A stretch of DNA of 64,000 nucleotides. It comes from Aptenodytes patagonicus (lineage: Eukaryota; Chordata; Aves; Sphenisciformes; Spheniscidae). The stretch spans positions 992,001 through 1,056,000 of the forward strand of contig NC_134961.1 of NCBI RefSeq assembly GCF_965638725.1, written 5' to 3'. Position 1 is the stretch's first letter; each line of letters opens with the position of its first letter. Below the pieces are notes generated by a model. That model did no database searches and was not told the DNA's origin. It saw nothing but the letters and a program-made list of their open reading frames with translations. A program made the translations under genes and the position numbers. Positions 11,607-47,300 of the stretch are shown piece after piece.

Positions 11607-14396
11607 AGACAGGCTGATGTTCAAGCTGACAGTTTTATCCCAATGCACACGATCACGGGCATCTACGTGGGCCTGTGTCCCAGCTCCCTCCCTCCTGCGA
11701 TGCTCCCGGGTGAGATGCTCCCCCCCCCCCGGCACCGCAGGGGCTTGGGGTTTCTTGGCAAAATGAAAAGGTCTTCCTGCTCCCTGTTTCCACCCCCAGG
11801 TTCCCAGAGCTCTCCTAAGAAAGCTCGGAGGGAGCTGGGCTGGGGACTGCAGTCCTCTTGGGACTGACAGCCACTTGGATCCATGGTAGAAAAAACATCT
11901 TGGTGTTGGCATCTCCCCGAGCCCGCACGGCGCTGAGTCAGCGTGTGTCATGGGCAGCAGAAAACAGCCCCAGCTTCGGACCATTGCTGGCATCGCTTTG
12001 GAAAGAGACCCCTAACGTATGATATCGGGGGAGGAAAAAAGGTTTTGGCCGTCACAGAGGAGCCCCATCCGGGACACGGGCACCAGGGCTTTGCACAGGG
12101 CGTGTGGGTGCTGAAGGGGAAGAGAAAGGGAGGAGAGGAGGCAACGCGTGCTGGAGAATAGAGCAAGAGAAAAGGAAAACAGATGGGGAGAATGACGGGA
12201 GCGGCCCGAGAGCAGAGCGACGGTGCCTTCAGGTTCAAGGCCATAAGGGAGAGTCAGAGCTCCTCCCCGGGATGGGGGCCTTTCCCTGGGTACCCCAGAG
12301 CCCACGGGCTTTGGGGGGACAGGGCAGCAAGGAAAGAGATGGCACGATACAGCACTTGCAAATAGAAACATTTGGTGGCCTTTGCTTGCTGTGACAGTGG
12401 CACACAGTGTGACGGCAGGAACAGTGACAATATTAGCTCATTTCTGTCGGTGTTTCTATTCCATTAGTTCTTAAGAAAACCATGCAGACTAGCCCAGCGG
12501 AGGAGAGTGGGAGACGAGGAGGAGTGGGTGAGACAGAGAGGGACGCCGACGAGCAAGGGGATCATGTACAAGAAAGAAGAAGGAACAGCAGCGGAGCAGG
12601 GCAGCAGCTCTGGGGCAGGTTTGAGACCTCGCGGTGCTGACTCACGAGCGCACCACTTCTCTCTGGGCTGTTCTGGCTGATGCTTTTCTCTGACACGCTG
12701 CTTGCCTTCACTCGTACCACCGGTCCCCTCTGCGCTGTGGGCAAAATCCCTCTGCACGAGCCATGCCCCTTCCCATACTTGGATGTAGATTTGGGTCTCG
12801 TCTTCATTAGTTCAAAGGCAGAGTCCTACCTCAAAGCAGAGGCAAGGAGCATGGAATTCCCTGGGGTGGCGTCCCCCCAAACTCACCTAGACTCAAGGGG
12901 GCCTCTTCTTCGCAGCGCCTGGCCTCAGTGCCGGGGGACGTGGAGCTCCCATGGACCTTCTGCCTTGGCCCATGTCCCGTTGGGCACATGGAGATGAGGG
13001 GCACTGCCCTTCACACCCTTCCCATCACAACAGCCTTCCATTCCCAGCTTTCTCTTTCCCTCTTTCATTCCTTTTGCCTTTTTCTTGCCTCACGTGGCAC
13101 CTCCATGTCTTCTTGTTCCTGCCAAAGGTAAGTCCCCCTGCTCCAGAGGTTTCCTGGAGAGCAGCCCTAGCTGTGGTCATTTGGCAGGAGGAAGGAGAAA
13201 GGACGTTTAGCAGGTCGTTGGTGGGCTTGAAGGCACCAGTCTCCATCCAGGGCAACATCTACCTCTTGGTTTGTGCTCGGCTCGGCAGCCTGCCGTGCTG
13301 GCCGTGAGGGCCAAGTGACAAGGCCACCCCTAATCCTCCGGCTTTCACTGCCAGGTTTCAAGGTCAGCTGTCCGCGGGGAACCTCACCCTGCTCGGGTGC
13401 TTCCGAAGCAATACTCCTTCTCCTCCCAGGACTGAGCGCTGATGCACAGAGATGAGCCAACAAAATTGTGGCTAAAACAGGGGAAGTTTGGCAAACAAGC
13501 CAGAGAAACCTGCCTGGGTTGTCCTAGGGAGAACAGATCAGCAGATGGGCAAAAAGGATGCGGCTAGCGCCCCCCCCATTCCTGCCTCCCTCCACAGAGG
13601 ACACAAACATGGGGGTCTGACTCTGAGAAAACAGCAACATGGACTTGAACAAGGTAGAACTGCTAAATGCTTTACCCTCGGAGCCCTGCTGATCCTCAGG
13701 CTTGACTGGCCAGGATGGGTTTTTGAGGTTGGCGGCACACGCAGGGACCAAGTGCCCTGTCCCTGTGGTGGCCCAGGGCGAGGAAAACCTGCTCACTGCT
13801 CCTTGCAGGACTGTGTGATTTGGGGTGCTGGTCCTCCTCCTGCAGCACAGCGCGGCCAGTGCTGGCAGCTCCTTTCCAGCCCACTTCTTCCTCTGACATG
13901 GACTTGCAAATCCCATCACGGCTACCTGTCTGGAGCTACAAATGCCCCTGCAAAAGCCCCTTCTTAAGGCGAACACCCAGGTGAAGGCTGCAGAAGTTCA
14001 ACTCAGCTGTTATGCGAAAGGAGAACTCACTGGGCGACCTAAAAGTCTCGGAAAGAAAAACAAGATCAATATTTGCAGAGATTTGTAGGATGTTTGTGCC
14101 TGAAAACAACAGCTGGGACTTGGCCTTTCTTTCCCTGCCCAGCGCTTTGCCCCCGGGGCTCCCGGTGATGCCCCGGGTTAGTGTGTCACCGCTCTCCCCT
14201 GGGCTCTCACATCGTGCCCTCGTTCTCGCTTCCTGCCGGCTTCGGGGATGCAGCAGTTGAAATTCCTGTTCATGTACTCTTGGCACCAGTGAAAAAGCAG
14301 CTACAGTTCTAGCTCACCGTGCATTGCTCATACTTACAGCTTAAACATTGCCTTCTACTCGAAAGAACAAAGATAAAATGTCAGGAATTCACAGTT

Positions 14397-14402
14397 TTTA
14401 TT
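14397..14402 (-). terminator. Proximal poly(A) signal of SRL
   Basis: AATAAA on the minus strand, 181 nt beyond the SRL stop codon and followed by a T-rich stretch (ATTTTATCTTTGTTCTTTC). It would give a 3' UTR of about 200 nt. The distal signal at 11601-11606 is an alternative. Confidence 0.5.
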
Positions 14403-14582
14403 CTCTTTCTTATGCCCACCCATCTTCCCCTGCCATCGATGTCAATGACTCAAAGTCCTCATCGTACAGTAGCCTTTGCCAGTGTGGCACTCAAAGGGTT
14501 AACAAACCGTGGCTTCTTGGACAGATAAGACATAAGCTCATTCACCGGTAGGAACACGTGGACGGTTATGTTACAGAACACC

Positions 14583-38540
<23,958 letters not shown>

Positions 38541-38575
38541 GGTGGCTGCCAGGAGCTCCCTGCCGCTCGCTGCCT

Positions 38576-38640
38576 CTATTTATACGGCGGCGGCAGGCGC
38601 GGGGCAGGGCAGGCAGCTGCCGGCACGGCCAGCACAGATG
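38576..38640 (-). promoter_or_regulatory. SRL core promoter: TATA box and two E-boxes
   Basis: On the minus strand TATAAATAG occupies 38576-38584, placing transcription start near 38553 and leaving a leader of only about 13 nt. Upstream lie CAGCTG (38614-38619) and a CAGATG-type E-box (38635-38640), the myogenic bHLH arrangement expected for a striated-muscle gene. The TATA box and E-boxes are seen; their use is inferred. Confidence 0.7.
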
Positions 38641-40030
38641 CTGCTGCCACCACTTGCCCGCTCCTGGGGGGCCCCGGGGAACGGGGCTCAATGGCAGTGC
38701 TGCAGCACCAAGAAGGCTTGTGTCAGAGACGTGATGGCATGGGACACCTCCTGGCATGGGGTCCCTGGGGTGGCGCTGCCCATGCGGGGTCACCGTCCCC
38801 CGTCACGGCATCCCGCTGGCATGGGGGGATGCAGCCCCTTTTTGGCAGGAGCAGGATTCCATGGAGAAGGGAGAGCCGAGCATCATGGCACCGTGGTGTC
38901 CCCCATCTGTCCCCAAAGGCGGGTGGCCCGGGGCACCTCATCCTGGGCTGATTTGGGACATCCTTGAGCCACCATGGGACACCAACCCCAGGTGTGCCAC
39001 ACACCCCATAGGCAAGGGGACATGTCCCCTCCACGCTGGTGGTGTCCCCAGCGTCACCAGCACCACGCCAGCAGCATGGCACAGGGGACGGTGGCAGCCG
39101 GAGGCGCAGGGTCGCCAGCTCCCGTCACCCTCGTTTGCAGGGGACGGCCACCCAGCGCTGTCCCCAAAGCCTGGCCGTGGTGGAGGGTGCGTCCTCAGCG
39201 CTGGAGGAGCCACTCTGGGGAGCCGTGACCCAGCTTTTTCTTGGGGAAGGAGCCAAACTGGGAGAAAAACAATACCCCCCCAAAGCCCAGCTCCCCCCGC
39301 AAGCGCGGGAGCAGGGGGAGCCCCCAGCCCCGAGATTGGGGGTGGCAGGGAGGGGGCAATGGCGGGGGAGCCGGCAGGAGCCGGTCCTTGGCTGGGCACT
39401 GCAGAGGGCCATGGTGTGGAGGGGGAGCGGGAGAAACCCATGGCTGCGGGGGGACCCCAGAGGTGGGTGCCCCACGGAGAGGGGGGTGCCCCGTGGGAAA
39501 AGATAGGTGCCCCCAAAAAAGTCATGGGGAGAGATGGTTGCCCCCACCCCAACAGAACCATGAGGCAAACCAGGAACCCCATGGAAAGCCCTGGGGAGAG
39601 ATGGGTGCCGCCTCCCCAAGCCATGGGGGCACCCCCCATCCTGGGGCACCACGGGTACCATTCCCGAGGTGGGGGGGACGCAAAGCCTGACCCCGGCCCC
39701 CCACGGCCGAGCGGCCTCACTAAAACCAGTCCCAGACCCCCCCCCCCCCATCTCAGCAGCGAGCCGAGCCCCGACGCGTTCGTAGCATGCGTGGGCAGCG
39801 CTGGCAGGGCTGAGCCTTTAAATATAGCCCGGCCGCTCGGTGGGAAACCTCGCCAGGGCCAGCATCCTTCTGCCTTTGCCTCCTGCCCGCGATTCCCAAC
39901 GCAGGCAGCGCTCCCCCGCCCACCCCGCAAGTCCCAGGTGCCCCGAGAGGGTCCGGTGTCCCGCGGGGGCCGGATCCAGCCCCGTCCCCGTTCCCCCCCA
40001 CAGAGGTTAACGCCGGGACCGAGCTTCTAA
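38600..40030. other. Intergenic spacer between SRL promoter and TFAP4 3' end
   Basis: About 1.4 kb between head of SRL and tail of TFAP4. Apart from the SRL promoter elements at its left end and the MEF2-type site at 39818-39827 I see no gene or repeat; the frames in it are GC-driven. Confidence 0.8.
39818..39827 (-). promoter_or_regulatory. Perfect MEF2 consensus site
   Basis: CTATATTTAA on the minus strand fits the MEF2 consensus YTAWWWWTAR at every position, in an otherwise GC-rich spacer about 1.25 kb upstream of the SRL start. SRL is the plausible target because it is a muscle gene; TFAP4's 3' end is 230 bp away. Confidence 0.45.
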
Positions 40031-41184
40031 AAAACCAAGTACAAACTTTATTTTGTTTCTTTACAAAGGCACGAGCCTCTTTTTTTTTTTTCCACTTTCT
40101 TAACAAAATAGAATAGCTTCTCAATCAACACAAAGACCTGAAAATCGTAAAAAAAATACAAAAAAAAAAAGGGAAAGGAACGGAGAAACAGCTGCGGCTG
40201 GGGGGGAACCTACCAAATACCACCGAGGCTCTACACACGACTGGCCTAAAACCCTACAGCCGGGCGGGGGGCGGCGGGGGGGGGTGACACGCACAAAATG
40301 GGGACCCCCCCGCCCGCCACGACAGACCCAAGCGACACAATCACAAAATAGAAAAGCTCTTCGGAGCTGACGGACCCCGCGAACCAGATTAAGTGCTTAA
40401 AGGAGGGATGGGAGCGGGATGGGGGGGACAGGGACGGGGAAGGAACGGGGATGGGGACGGGGATGGGGGTGTAAAATCAGCCCCCAAACCGCCATCCCCG
40501 TGCTGAGGAGGCGGGCGTTGGAAATGCCGGGCGGGTGGCACGTGCCGGCCCTCCTGCCTGTGCTCCGATGGGCATAATCCCGGGATATTTTTTACTCCAA
40601 AGGGGTTTGGGTTTTCCCTGCCCCATGTGGGGTGCGGGAGCCGTGGTGGGGCTGGTTGTACCCCAAAGTCAGGGGTGCCTGTCCCGCCTTTGCTGCTGTG
40701 TCACTTGGCATCTCCCCCCTGCTTAAAAACGAACATTTAATTAAAAAAAAACACACAAAAGAGGAGGAAAAAACCAAATTAAGATCCCAACCGAAGGCCC
40801 CGTCCCAAGGGAACGCCAACGGGAACACCGGGGCTGCCGCCAGCTTGGCAGGATTCCCCGTGGGTCGGCAGGGGGGGGTTGATAAAATGGGGTGGGGGGG
40901 CTGCGACCCCCCCATCCCTAATGCCCCCCCCGCCACCATCCCACTGTGCCCCGAGCCCCCCACGTCCCGTTGTGGCCCCCCTCAAGCGCCCGCCCCCCCC
41001 CGAGCCGCCCCCCCGGGAGCTGAAGGGTGACCTTTGCCTGCTTCTAGCACTCTGCTTTACAGTATTGGAAAAAGGTCATAAAAGAGACCCAAATCGCGTT
41101 GTATTTTTTAAAAATTTCAGCATATTCTCTGACGTTTCCCCCCCCCCGCCCCTGCTCCCCTCCCCGGCTGCCGGCCGGGGGGTG
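40031..41184 (-). other. TFAP4: TFAP4 3' UTR
   Basis: Runs from the stop codon to the poly(A) signal. It is AT-rich near the end (about 40070-40165), with several G/C homopolymers in the middle. No open frame in it is credible. Confidence 0.75.
40047..40052 (-). terminator. Poly(A) signal of TFAP4
   Basis: AATAAA on the minus strand followed by TTTGTACTTGGTTTTTTAG, a strong GT/T-rich downstream element. It lies 1.13 kb beyond the TFAP4 stop codon, giving a 3' UTR of about 1.15 kb. Confidence 0.8.
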
Positions 41185-41379
41185 TCAGGGCAGCTCCCCG
41201 TCCCCCGAGGGCTCTTCTTTGCTCTGGTCCATGGAGTCACTGTCGTTGCCCTCGGTGTCGGAGGCGGTGTCGGAGGCGGAGGGCTCGGGGCAGGCACGCG
41301 CCGGCGTCACGATGACGACGCGTCTCTGCTCCTCTTCCTGCAGCTGCTTCTCCTGTGTCCCCTCGATGTGCTGGATCGC
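41185..41379 (-). CDS. TFAP4: TFAP4 coding exon 7 (last)
   Basis: 195 bp, phase 0, from AIQHIEGTQEKQLQEEEQRR to the TGA at 41185-41187. It ends in an acidic Ser/Asp/Glu tail (ASDTASDTEGNDSDSMDQSK). Confidence 0.96.
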   Translation of the reverse strand, partial: AIQHIEGTQEKQLQEEEQRRVVIVTPARACPEPSASDTASDTEGNDSDSMDQSKEEPSGDGELP

Positions 41380-44300
41380 CTGCCGAGGGCAACCACCGGC
41401 CGTCAGGACATCGTGTCCCCCCCCTCCGGCGCACGCAGCGGGGTTAGGGATCCCCCACAGCCCCTCCGCTGCCGTCCTCCTCGGTCCCCCCCTTTACCTG
41501 AACGATGGTGTCCAGGTTTTGCCGGGACGTGGAGACTGTGTTGATGACCGAGGACGGGCCCATGGTGACCACGGTGACGTGATGGGAGGGAGGTGGCGCT
41601 GGAACGATCACGGTGGGGTGGTGGGTGGGTGCTGGGGGAGCGTGTGATGGCAGGAGCTGGGGAGAGAAGCAAAAAACCCCCCCCGGTCAGCAGGGACCCG
41701 GGCACGGCGGCGATGGGGAAGAGCATCACGCTTTGTTTGCGGAGCCCAAACTCCTTCGAGAGCCCATAAAAGCTGAAGCAGCAGCTCGGCTGCTCCAGTT
41801 CACCCGTCCCAGACGAACACGAGAGGACGCCAGCTGAAAGCTGCCGTCACCTTAGCTTTGGCAGAGCGGAACGTGAAGGATTCCCTGTATCCCGAAGGGG
41901 GAAAGATTTGGGCTTTTACGCCAGGAGAGGCAAGTGCCAGCCCTCCCATCGCCCCAACCCGCACAGCTGGGAACCCGCCGCACCCCTTGGAGATCCTCGT
42001 TAAAACAGCGGATGGGGAGATCCGCCCTAGCAGGAGGCTAAGGAAAGTTCACCTAAAAATAGGCTGAACTTCCCCGGGAGGCGGCCGGCAGGGATCCTGC
42101 GGGGACGCAGCTCCACAGAAGCCAAAGGAGGGAAGAAGCTGGTTTTTCTCCCTCCCTTTGAAGCTCCCCAGGCCGGCATCCCCCCGGGCTGAACTCGAGG
42201 GCGGCAGCGAGCAAGGACCAGGTGCCGGCACCACGCTCGCCTCCTCACTGCACCAGGCTGGCGTAAGGCTCCCCCCACCGTTGGCAAATCCGACTGTGCC
42301 GGGGGAAAAGGCTGAACGCTCCCCATCCCCGCAGTCCTACCACATCTGCCCGGCAACGCCGCCTGCCAGCTCTCCCGCTCCCCTTTCCCAGCCTGGCGGG
42401 CAACAGGGAGCGGTTTGGGGGTCCCCAAACCTCAGCAGCAGTCACCCAGTGAGAGGTGAACCCCCAAAGATGGGGTTGGCCTCCACACCGCTGCAAACCA
42501 CCCGCTCCGGCACGGGGAGCATGACCTGTATCAACCGCTGGTGGCGGTGCTGTCGTGACTGCTGGCATCACCCGCGGACGGGACGGATGCCCGTTCATCG
42601 CCCAAGGGCGAGGAAACGTGCCCGGTGGGAGCCGGAGCAGGACCACCGGTGGGGAGAGCCTGGCGGGGAGGGACACTGTGCCCTGGAGGGGCAAGTTGGG
42701 GGCGGCAGCATCCAGCACTTCCCGGCACAGCCTTGGAAAGCCACGGGCTCGCTAGCGCCAAGCTGAATCCCTGACCGCCAGAAAGCGACCTTCCCCGTAC
42801 AAAGCCCTCCGCGCCAGGGAACGGAGCCGCTTGGAAGCCGCCACGGCACGGTCCAAGCCACAATCCCCCCTGAAACACGGGAGTGCCCGCGAGTGCAGCC
42901 CCCCTGAGCGCTGGGGAGGCCGTGTGCCGACCCTTTCCCAATTCCCCGAGGGCGAGAGCTTTGCTGGGACATCGCTGTCCGTCCCAGCCAGCCCGAAGGG
43001 ACAGGAGGTGCCAAGCGTTATCACTGAACCGCCCCGACCCCCTGTATTTCACACCCGCGCGCCCGGCTGCACCGCTCGGGGGGCGGGAGGCTGCCGGGGT
43101 GTCCCCACGGGTGGGCTACGGCCAGGGTGGGCTGGGGCGGTGTCCGCGCACTCACCTGGGTTCGGATCTGCTGTTCGCGCTCTAGCTTCTCCTGGTGCAG
43201 CAACCTCACCTGTTCCTGCTGCTGCTGGAGCTGCACTTGCTGAGCGATCACCTTCAGCTTCTCGGGGTACATGTGGGCCTCCAGGGAGCGAACCTGCCGG
43301 CCGAGAGAGCCCCGACGTTGGTGGGGAGCCCAGCCTGCTCCTGGCATGGCACCCCCTGATCCCCGCCGGGCAGGGTCCCCATGGGATGGACACAGCAGAG
43401 CCGGGGAGCCCACGGTCAAGCGTGGAGCGGAGGTGGCCAGAGCAGACGACCCGTTACACCGCGGCAGCGCCGGTGCCTGCGGGGGGCTCCGGCACAGCCG
43501 CGGCACAGCCCGCTAGAGGGCGAGCCCGCCCCGTGCACGGCCAGCACGGTGCCGCACAGGCAGCAGCGCCACAGCCGGATCCGGCCCCGCATGGCCTCAC
43601 CTGCTCCTCCAGCATCATGCGGACCGAGCGCTCCTTGTCCAGCTGCTGCCGGAGCTCGATCATCTCCCGCCGCAGATCCTCGGCCTTCTCGTCCTCCCAG
43701 ATGTCCGGCGAGCCAATGCCCTCGTCTTTGTCCTCCGCCCGTCGCCGTTTCGGGGAGGAGCCGCTGAACTCCTGCCGTGGGGATGCGGTGTCAGGGGACG
43801 GTGAGCAGCCCTGATGCTCTCCCCGCCACCCAGACCACGTCTGGGTGATGCCACCCCCCAGAACATCTCCCTGCAGGGAAGGGGCTCCCCGGGGACACGG
43901 GCAGCGCATGGGGTCGATGCCTTTATCTATAGGGACAGCGCAGCCTGGGGGGGGGGTGAGCTCCTGCCCCCTCTGCGTGCCCACCCTCCTGGTCCTCACC
44001 CCCCCCAGCCTTGTGCAAACCCGCTTCTCACACCGTGACACCCAGAGCGGTTCAACTGGGCCACCCCAGAGCCAGAGCTGCCACCAGGCCGCACCCCGAT
44101 ACCCCAAATGGAAAATGGGACCCCAGCCCTTCTCCCCCTGCCAGGTAAGGGATGCCACGTTGAACAGGGCTCCTCTGCCCTGCCAGCAAGGTGTGAAACG
44201 TCTCCATTCCCCAGCTTATTAGGGAAGAGGGTCTCGCCCTGACCCCAAGGAACAGCGACAAGGTCCCCTCCCCGCCCAGCCAGGACTGTCCCATCCCCTC

Positions 44301-47300
44301 CCGTCCCGTCTCTGGCGTGCGCAGGCAGGCGCTACCTGGATGAACCGCTTGAGCTGGGTGTTCTGCTGCAGTAGCCGAGTCTTCTCCTGCTCCAGGGAGA
44401 AGATGTACTCGGCCGTCTGCTGGAGGATGGCCGCCTGCGGGAGAGCCAGGAGGAGCGTGCTGAGGCAGGAGGGACTCGGGTGTCCCCCCCAAGCCCCCCT
44501 CCTGCCGAGCTCCCTCCCTGCTCGGGAGGCAGCAGCACTGCTCCTTGCCCGGCCCCGGCGTCTCCATCCAGGGTCTGCTTCACCCCCGGGTCTCCCCTGG
44601 GATTTCCACCATGGTGAACCTCCAGTTTACCCGTCTCGGGAACCCAACCGGCTGCCGAGCGCCGCCTCCTCGCCCCACTCCCCTCTGCAGCAGGGCCACC
44701 TCGTCACCCAGGCACACGGCACCCTGCTCCCGGGGCGCGGGGTGCTGTCACACACACCCAGCCCGCTCCGGGACACCAGCTTTGCGATGCACACCCACGC
44801 CCACCGAGGAAACCTCCCCAGGAGAGGCCTCCATCACTGAATTAACATATGCAAATACCCCCGGTTACTCTTACAGCCCCGTCCTGCCCGACAAACAACG
44901 CCGAAAACCTCCACGTGCAGGACCGGTGTCTGCATCCCACATCGCCGCGGCCCTGGCGACGTCCCGCTCACCTTGCTGAGCTTCTCCCCGTCCGTGTGTG
45001 GGATGAGGGTTTTCAGAGACTGGAAGCCAGCATTGATGCTCTGCATCCGCCGTCTCTCGTTGCTGTTGGCGATTTCCCTGCGTATCCGCCGCTCCTGGTC
45101 CCGCTGGGTCTCCGGAGTCAACGGGATGTTAGCCAAGCTGTGAGAGAGGCACGGGGTTAGGGAGGAGGGGGCTGCACCCCTGCCACCGGCTCACCCCCGC
45201 CACGCCCCCCCTCGCTTTGCAATGACGATGCTGAGCCATCAAAGGGATGGGAAACACGGAGGTGACGATGGCTGCGGCACTGGCGAGCACAAAAGCGGCT
45301 GGGTGGGTTTCTCCAACCCCGTATCCAAAGCTCTGGGAGATGCATCGACCGAACAGCGGCCCTGCCGCAGCCCCCCCCCGACTCCGCCGGGCTCAGACAC
45401 GGGCTGCCCCATGCCAGCGCCGGCGGCAAGCCTGGGCGAGGGGAGCCGAGGGGAAGGCAGGGCATGGCGGGGACCCCCGGGCGGGCGAGGGAGGCTGTGT
45501 CCCCGCGAGGCCAGCCGGCGTGTGTGGCCCCGGGAAGGCAGCTCCCTCCCTCCCGCCCCGCTGATGGCTTCCAGATGACAGCTCCCAGCAGAGAAGCCCC
45601 CGTCCCACCCCAAGCCACAGCTCCTGCCTGCTTCCTGCCGCCGCCTCCTCGCCCCCTGCGCCCTCGCCCCGCAGATGGGCCGGGAAATGCCTCCCAGAGT
45701 CGGCAACGCCGCCGGCAGCAAGTGGAGACGGCGGCGGGGAGAGCTGCGGCACCAGCCCCCCGAGCAAAGCCCACCGCTGTGGGGGTCCAGCTTCTTCACC
45801 CACACCCCGCTTCTTCCCCGAGACAGCCCAGGACGCAGGGCAACCGAATCTTGGCAAGTGTTTTGGATCGTGGGGACGGCAAGCCTGCTGGGCAGTGGCC
45901 AGCACTGGCAACTAATAAGCCGAGCACCGGGGCAATAGCTGGCTGTTACACCAAACCAACGCGACCGGCAGCCCCTGCCACACCGCCAGCCATTTCGCCT
46001 CCCTGCTGCTGCCAGCAGCAGCTCTCCCCGGGGTGCACGCAAGCACCCAGCACCCACCGGCTGCAAGTCAGGCTGCCGGCGCCGGGGATGCTGCGAGGCA
46101 CCAAAGACTAAACACAAGGGCCGAGCTGCCGGCGCGAGGCGAGATAAGATGGGCTTCGGCCTCCCGCCCAGGTACCCAGCGTCTCCCCAGAGACGGGGAG
46201 ACGGGACCGTCTCGCCCAGCGCCTTGCCAACACCAGGCTGGAAAGCAAAGCCTGGCGTCCTGCCCTCCCGGCGAGGCCATGGAAGAACCACGGAGGTTTG
46301 GGAGCCCAGGGGTCTAAGCGGCAAAGCCAAGCCCTGCTCGCAGCACCGCCATGTGTCCAGGCAGTGCCCGGAGGCTCCCAGGCCACCCATTGCCTGTTGC
46401 AACCAGGGAACGCACCACAACTCCTCCGAGATGCATGGGGACAGGGAAAGATCCCAGTTCATCCTGGAGGGACGGGAAGGATCCCAGCTCAGCCCAGGGG
46501 GACGGGGAAGGATCACAGCTCAGCCCAGGAGAACGGGGAAGGATCCCAGCTCAGCCCAATGGGATGAAGAAGGATCCCAGCTCAGCCCAGGGGGATGGGG
46601 AAGGACCACAGCTCAGCCCAGGAGAACGGGGAAGGATCCCAGCTCAGCCCAATGGGATGAAGAAGGATCCCAGCTCAGCCCAGGGGGATGGGGAAGGATC
46701 CCAGCTCATCCAAACAGGACGGGGAAAGATCCCAGTTCATCCTGGAGGGACGGGAAGGATCCCAGCTCAGCCCAGGGGGATGGGGAAGGATCCCAGCTCA
46801 TCCAAACAGGATGGGGAAGGATCCCAGCTCAGCCCACGGCGCTGGGAGGACGTTTGTCCCCAGCCACCGAGGCAGCATCCCAGTGCAGGTTGGCGCCGGG
46901 TGCCGAGCGTGCGCTGCACTGGATCCCTCCCGTGCAGCTCCCAGTGGGTGTCCTGGGGGGTGCGGAGCCGGGATGGGTGCCTGGAGGTCTGCCCCACTCG
47001 CAGGGAACAGCCGTCTGCCACATGGACCAAGAGCTGCCTGCGGTGGGATGATGGCACAGAGCTCCCATCTGGTGGTGGCCGTCACCCGCCTCCCTTGCTC
47101 CTGCTGAAAACCAGCCCCAAACTCATCCCCAAAACATGCCAAACCCCGGCAGGTCTCGGGGACGTCATCCCTTCATATGGGCAGGGTCTGTCCCCCGTCT
47201 CCCTGCAGTGATGCCTGGTGGGGCCGGGGAGGTGGCCGGAGCGTCACTCCAGGATGTCAGACTGCCAGCCGCGGCCACACAAGGGGAATGGGACGGAGAG

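Larger units (their letters stand above)
41380..44971 (-). other. TFAP4 introns 2-6 (non-coding parts)
   Basis: The spans 41380-41497, 41657-43155, 43294-43600, 43772-44335 and 44435-44971 are introns with GT-AG ends. The 1.5-kb intron 5 (41657-43155) holds nothing I can name. A CACGTG E-box lies in intron 2 near 44915. Confidence 0.85.
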
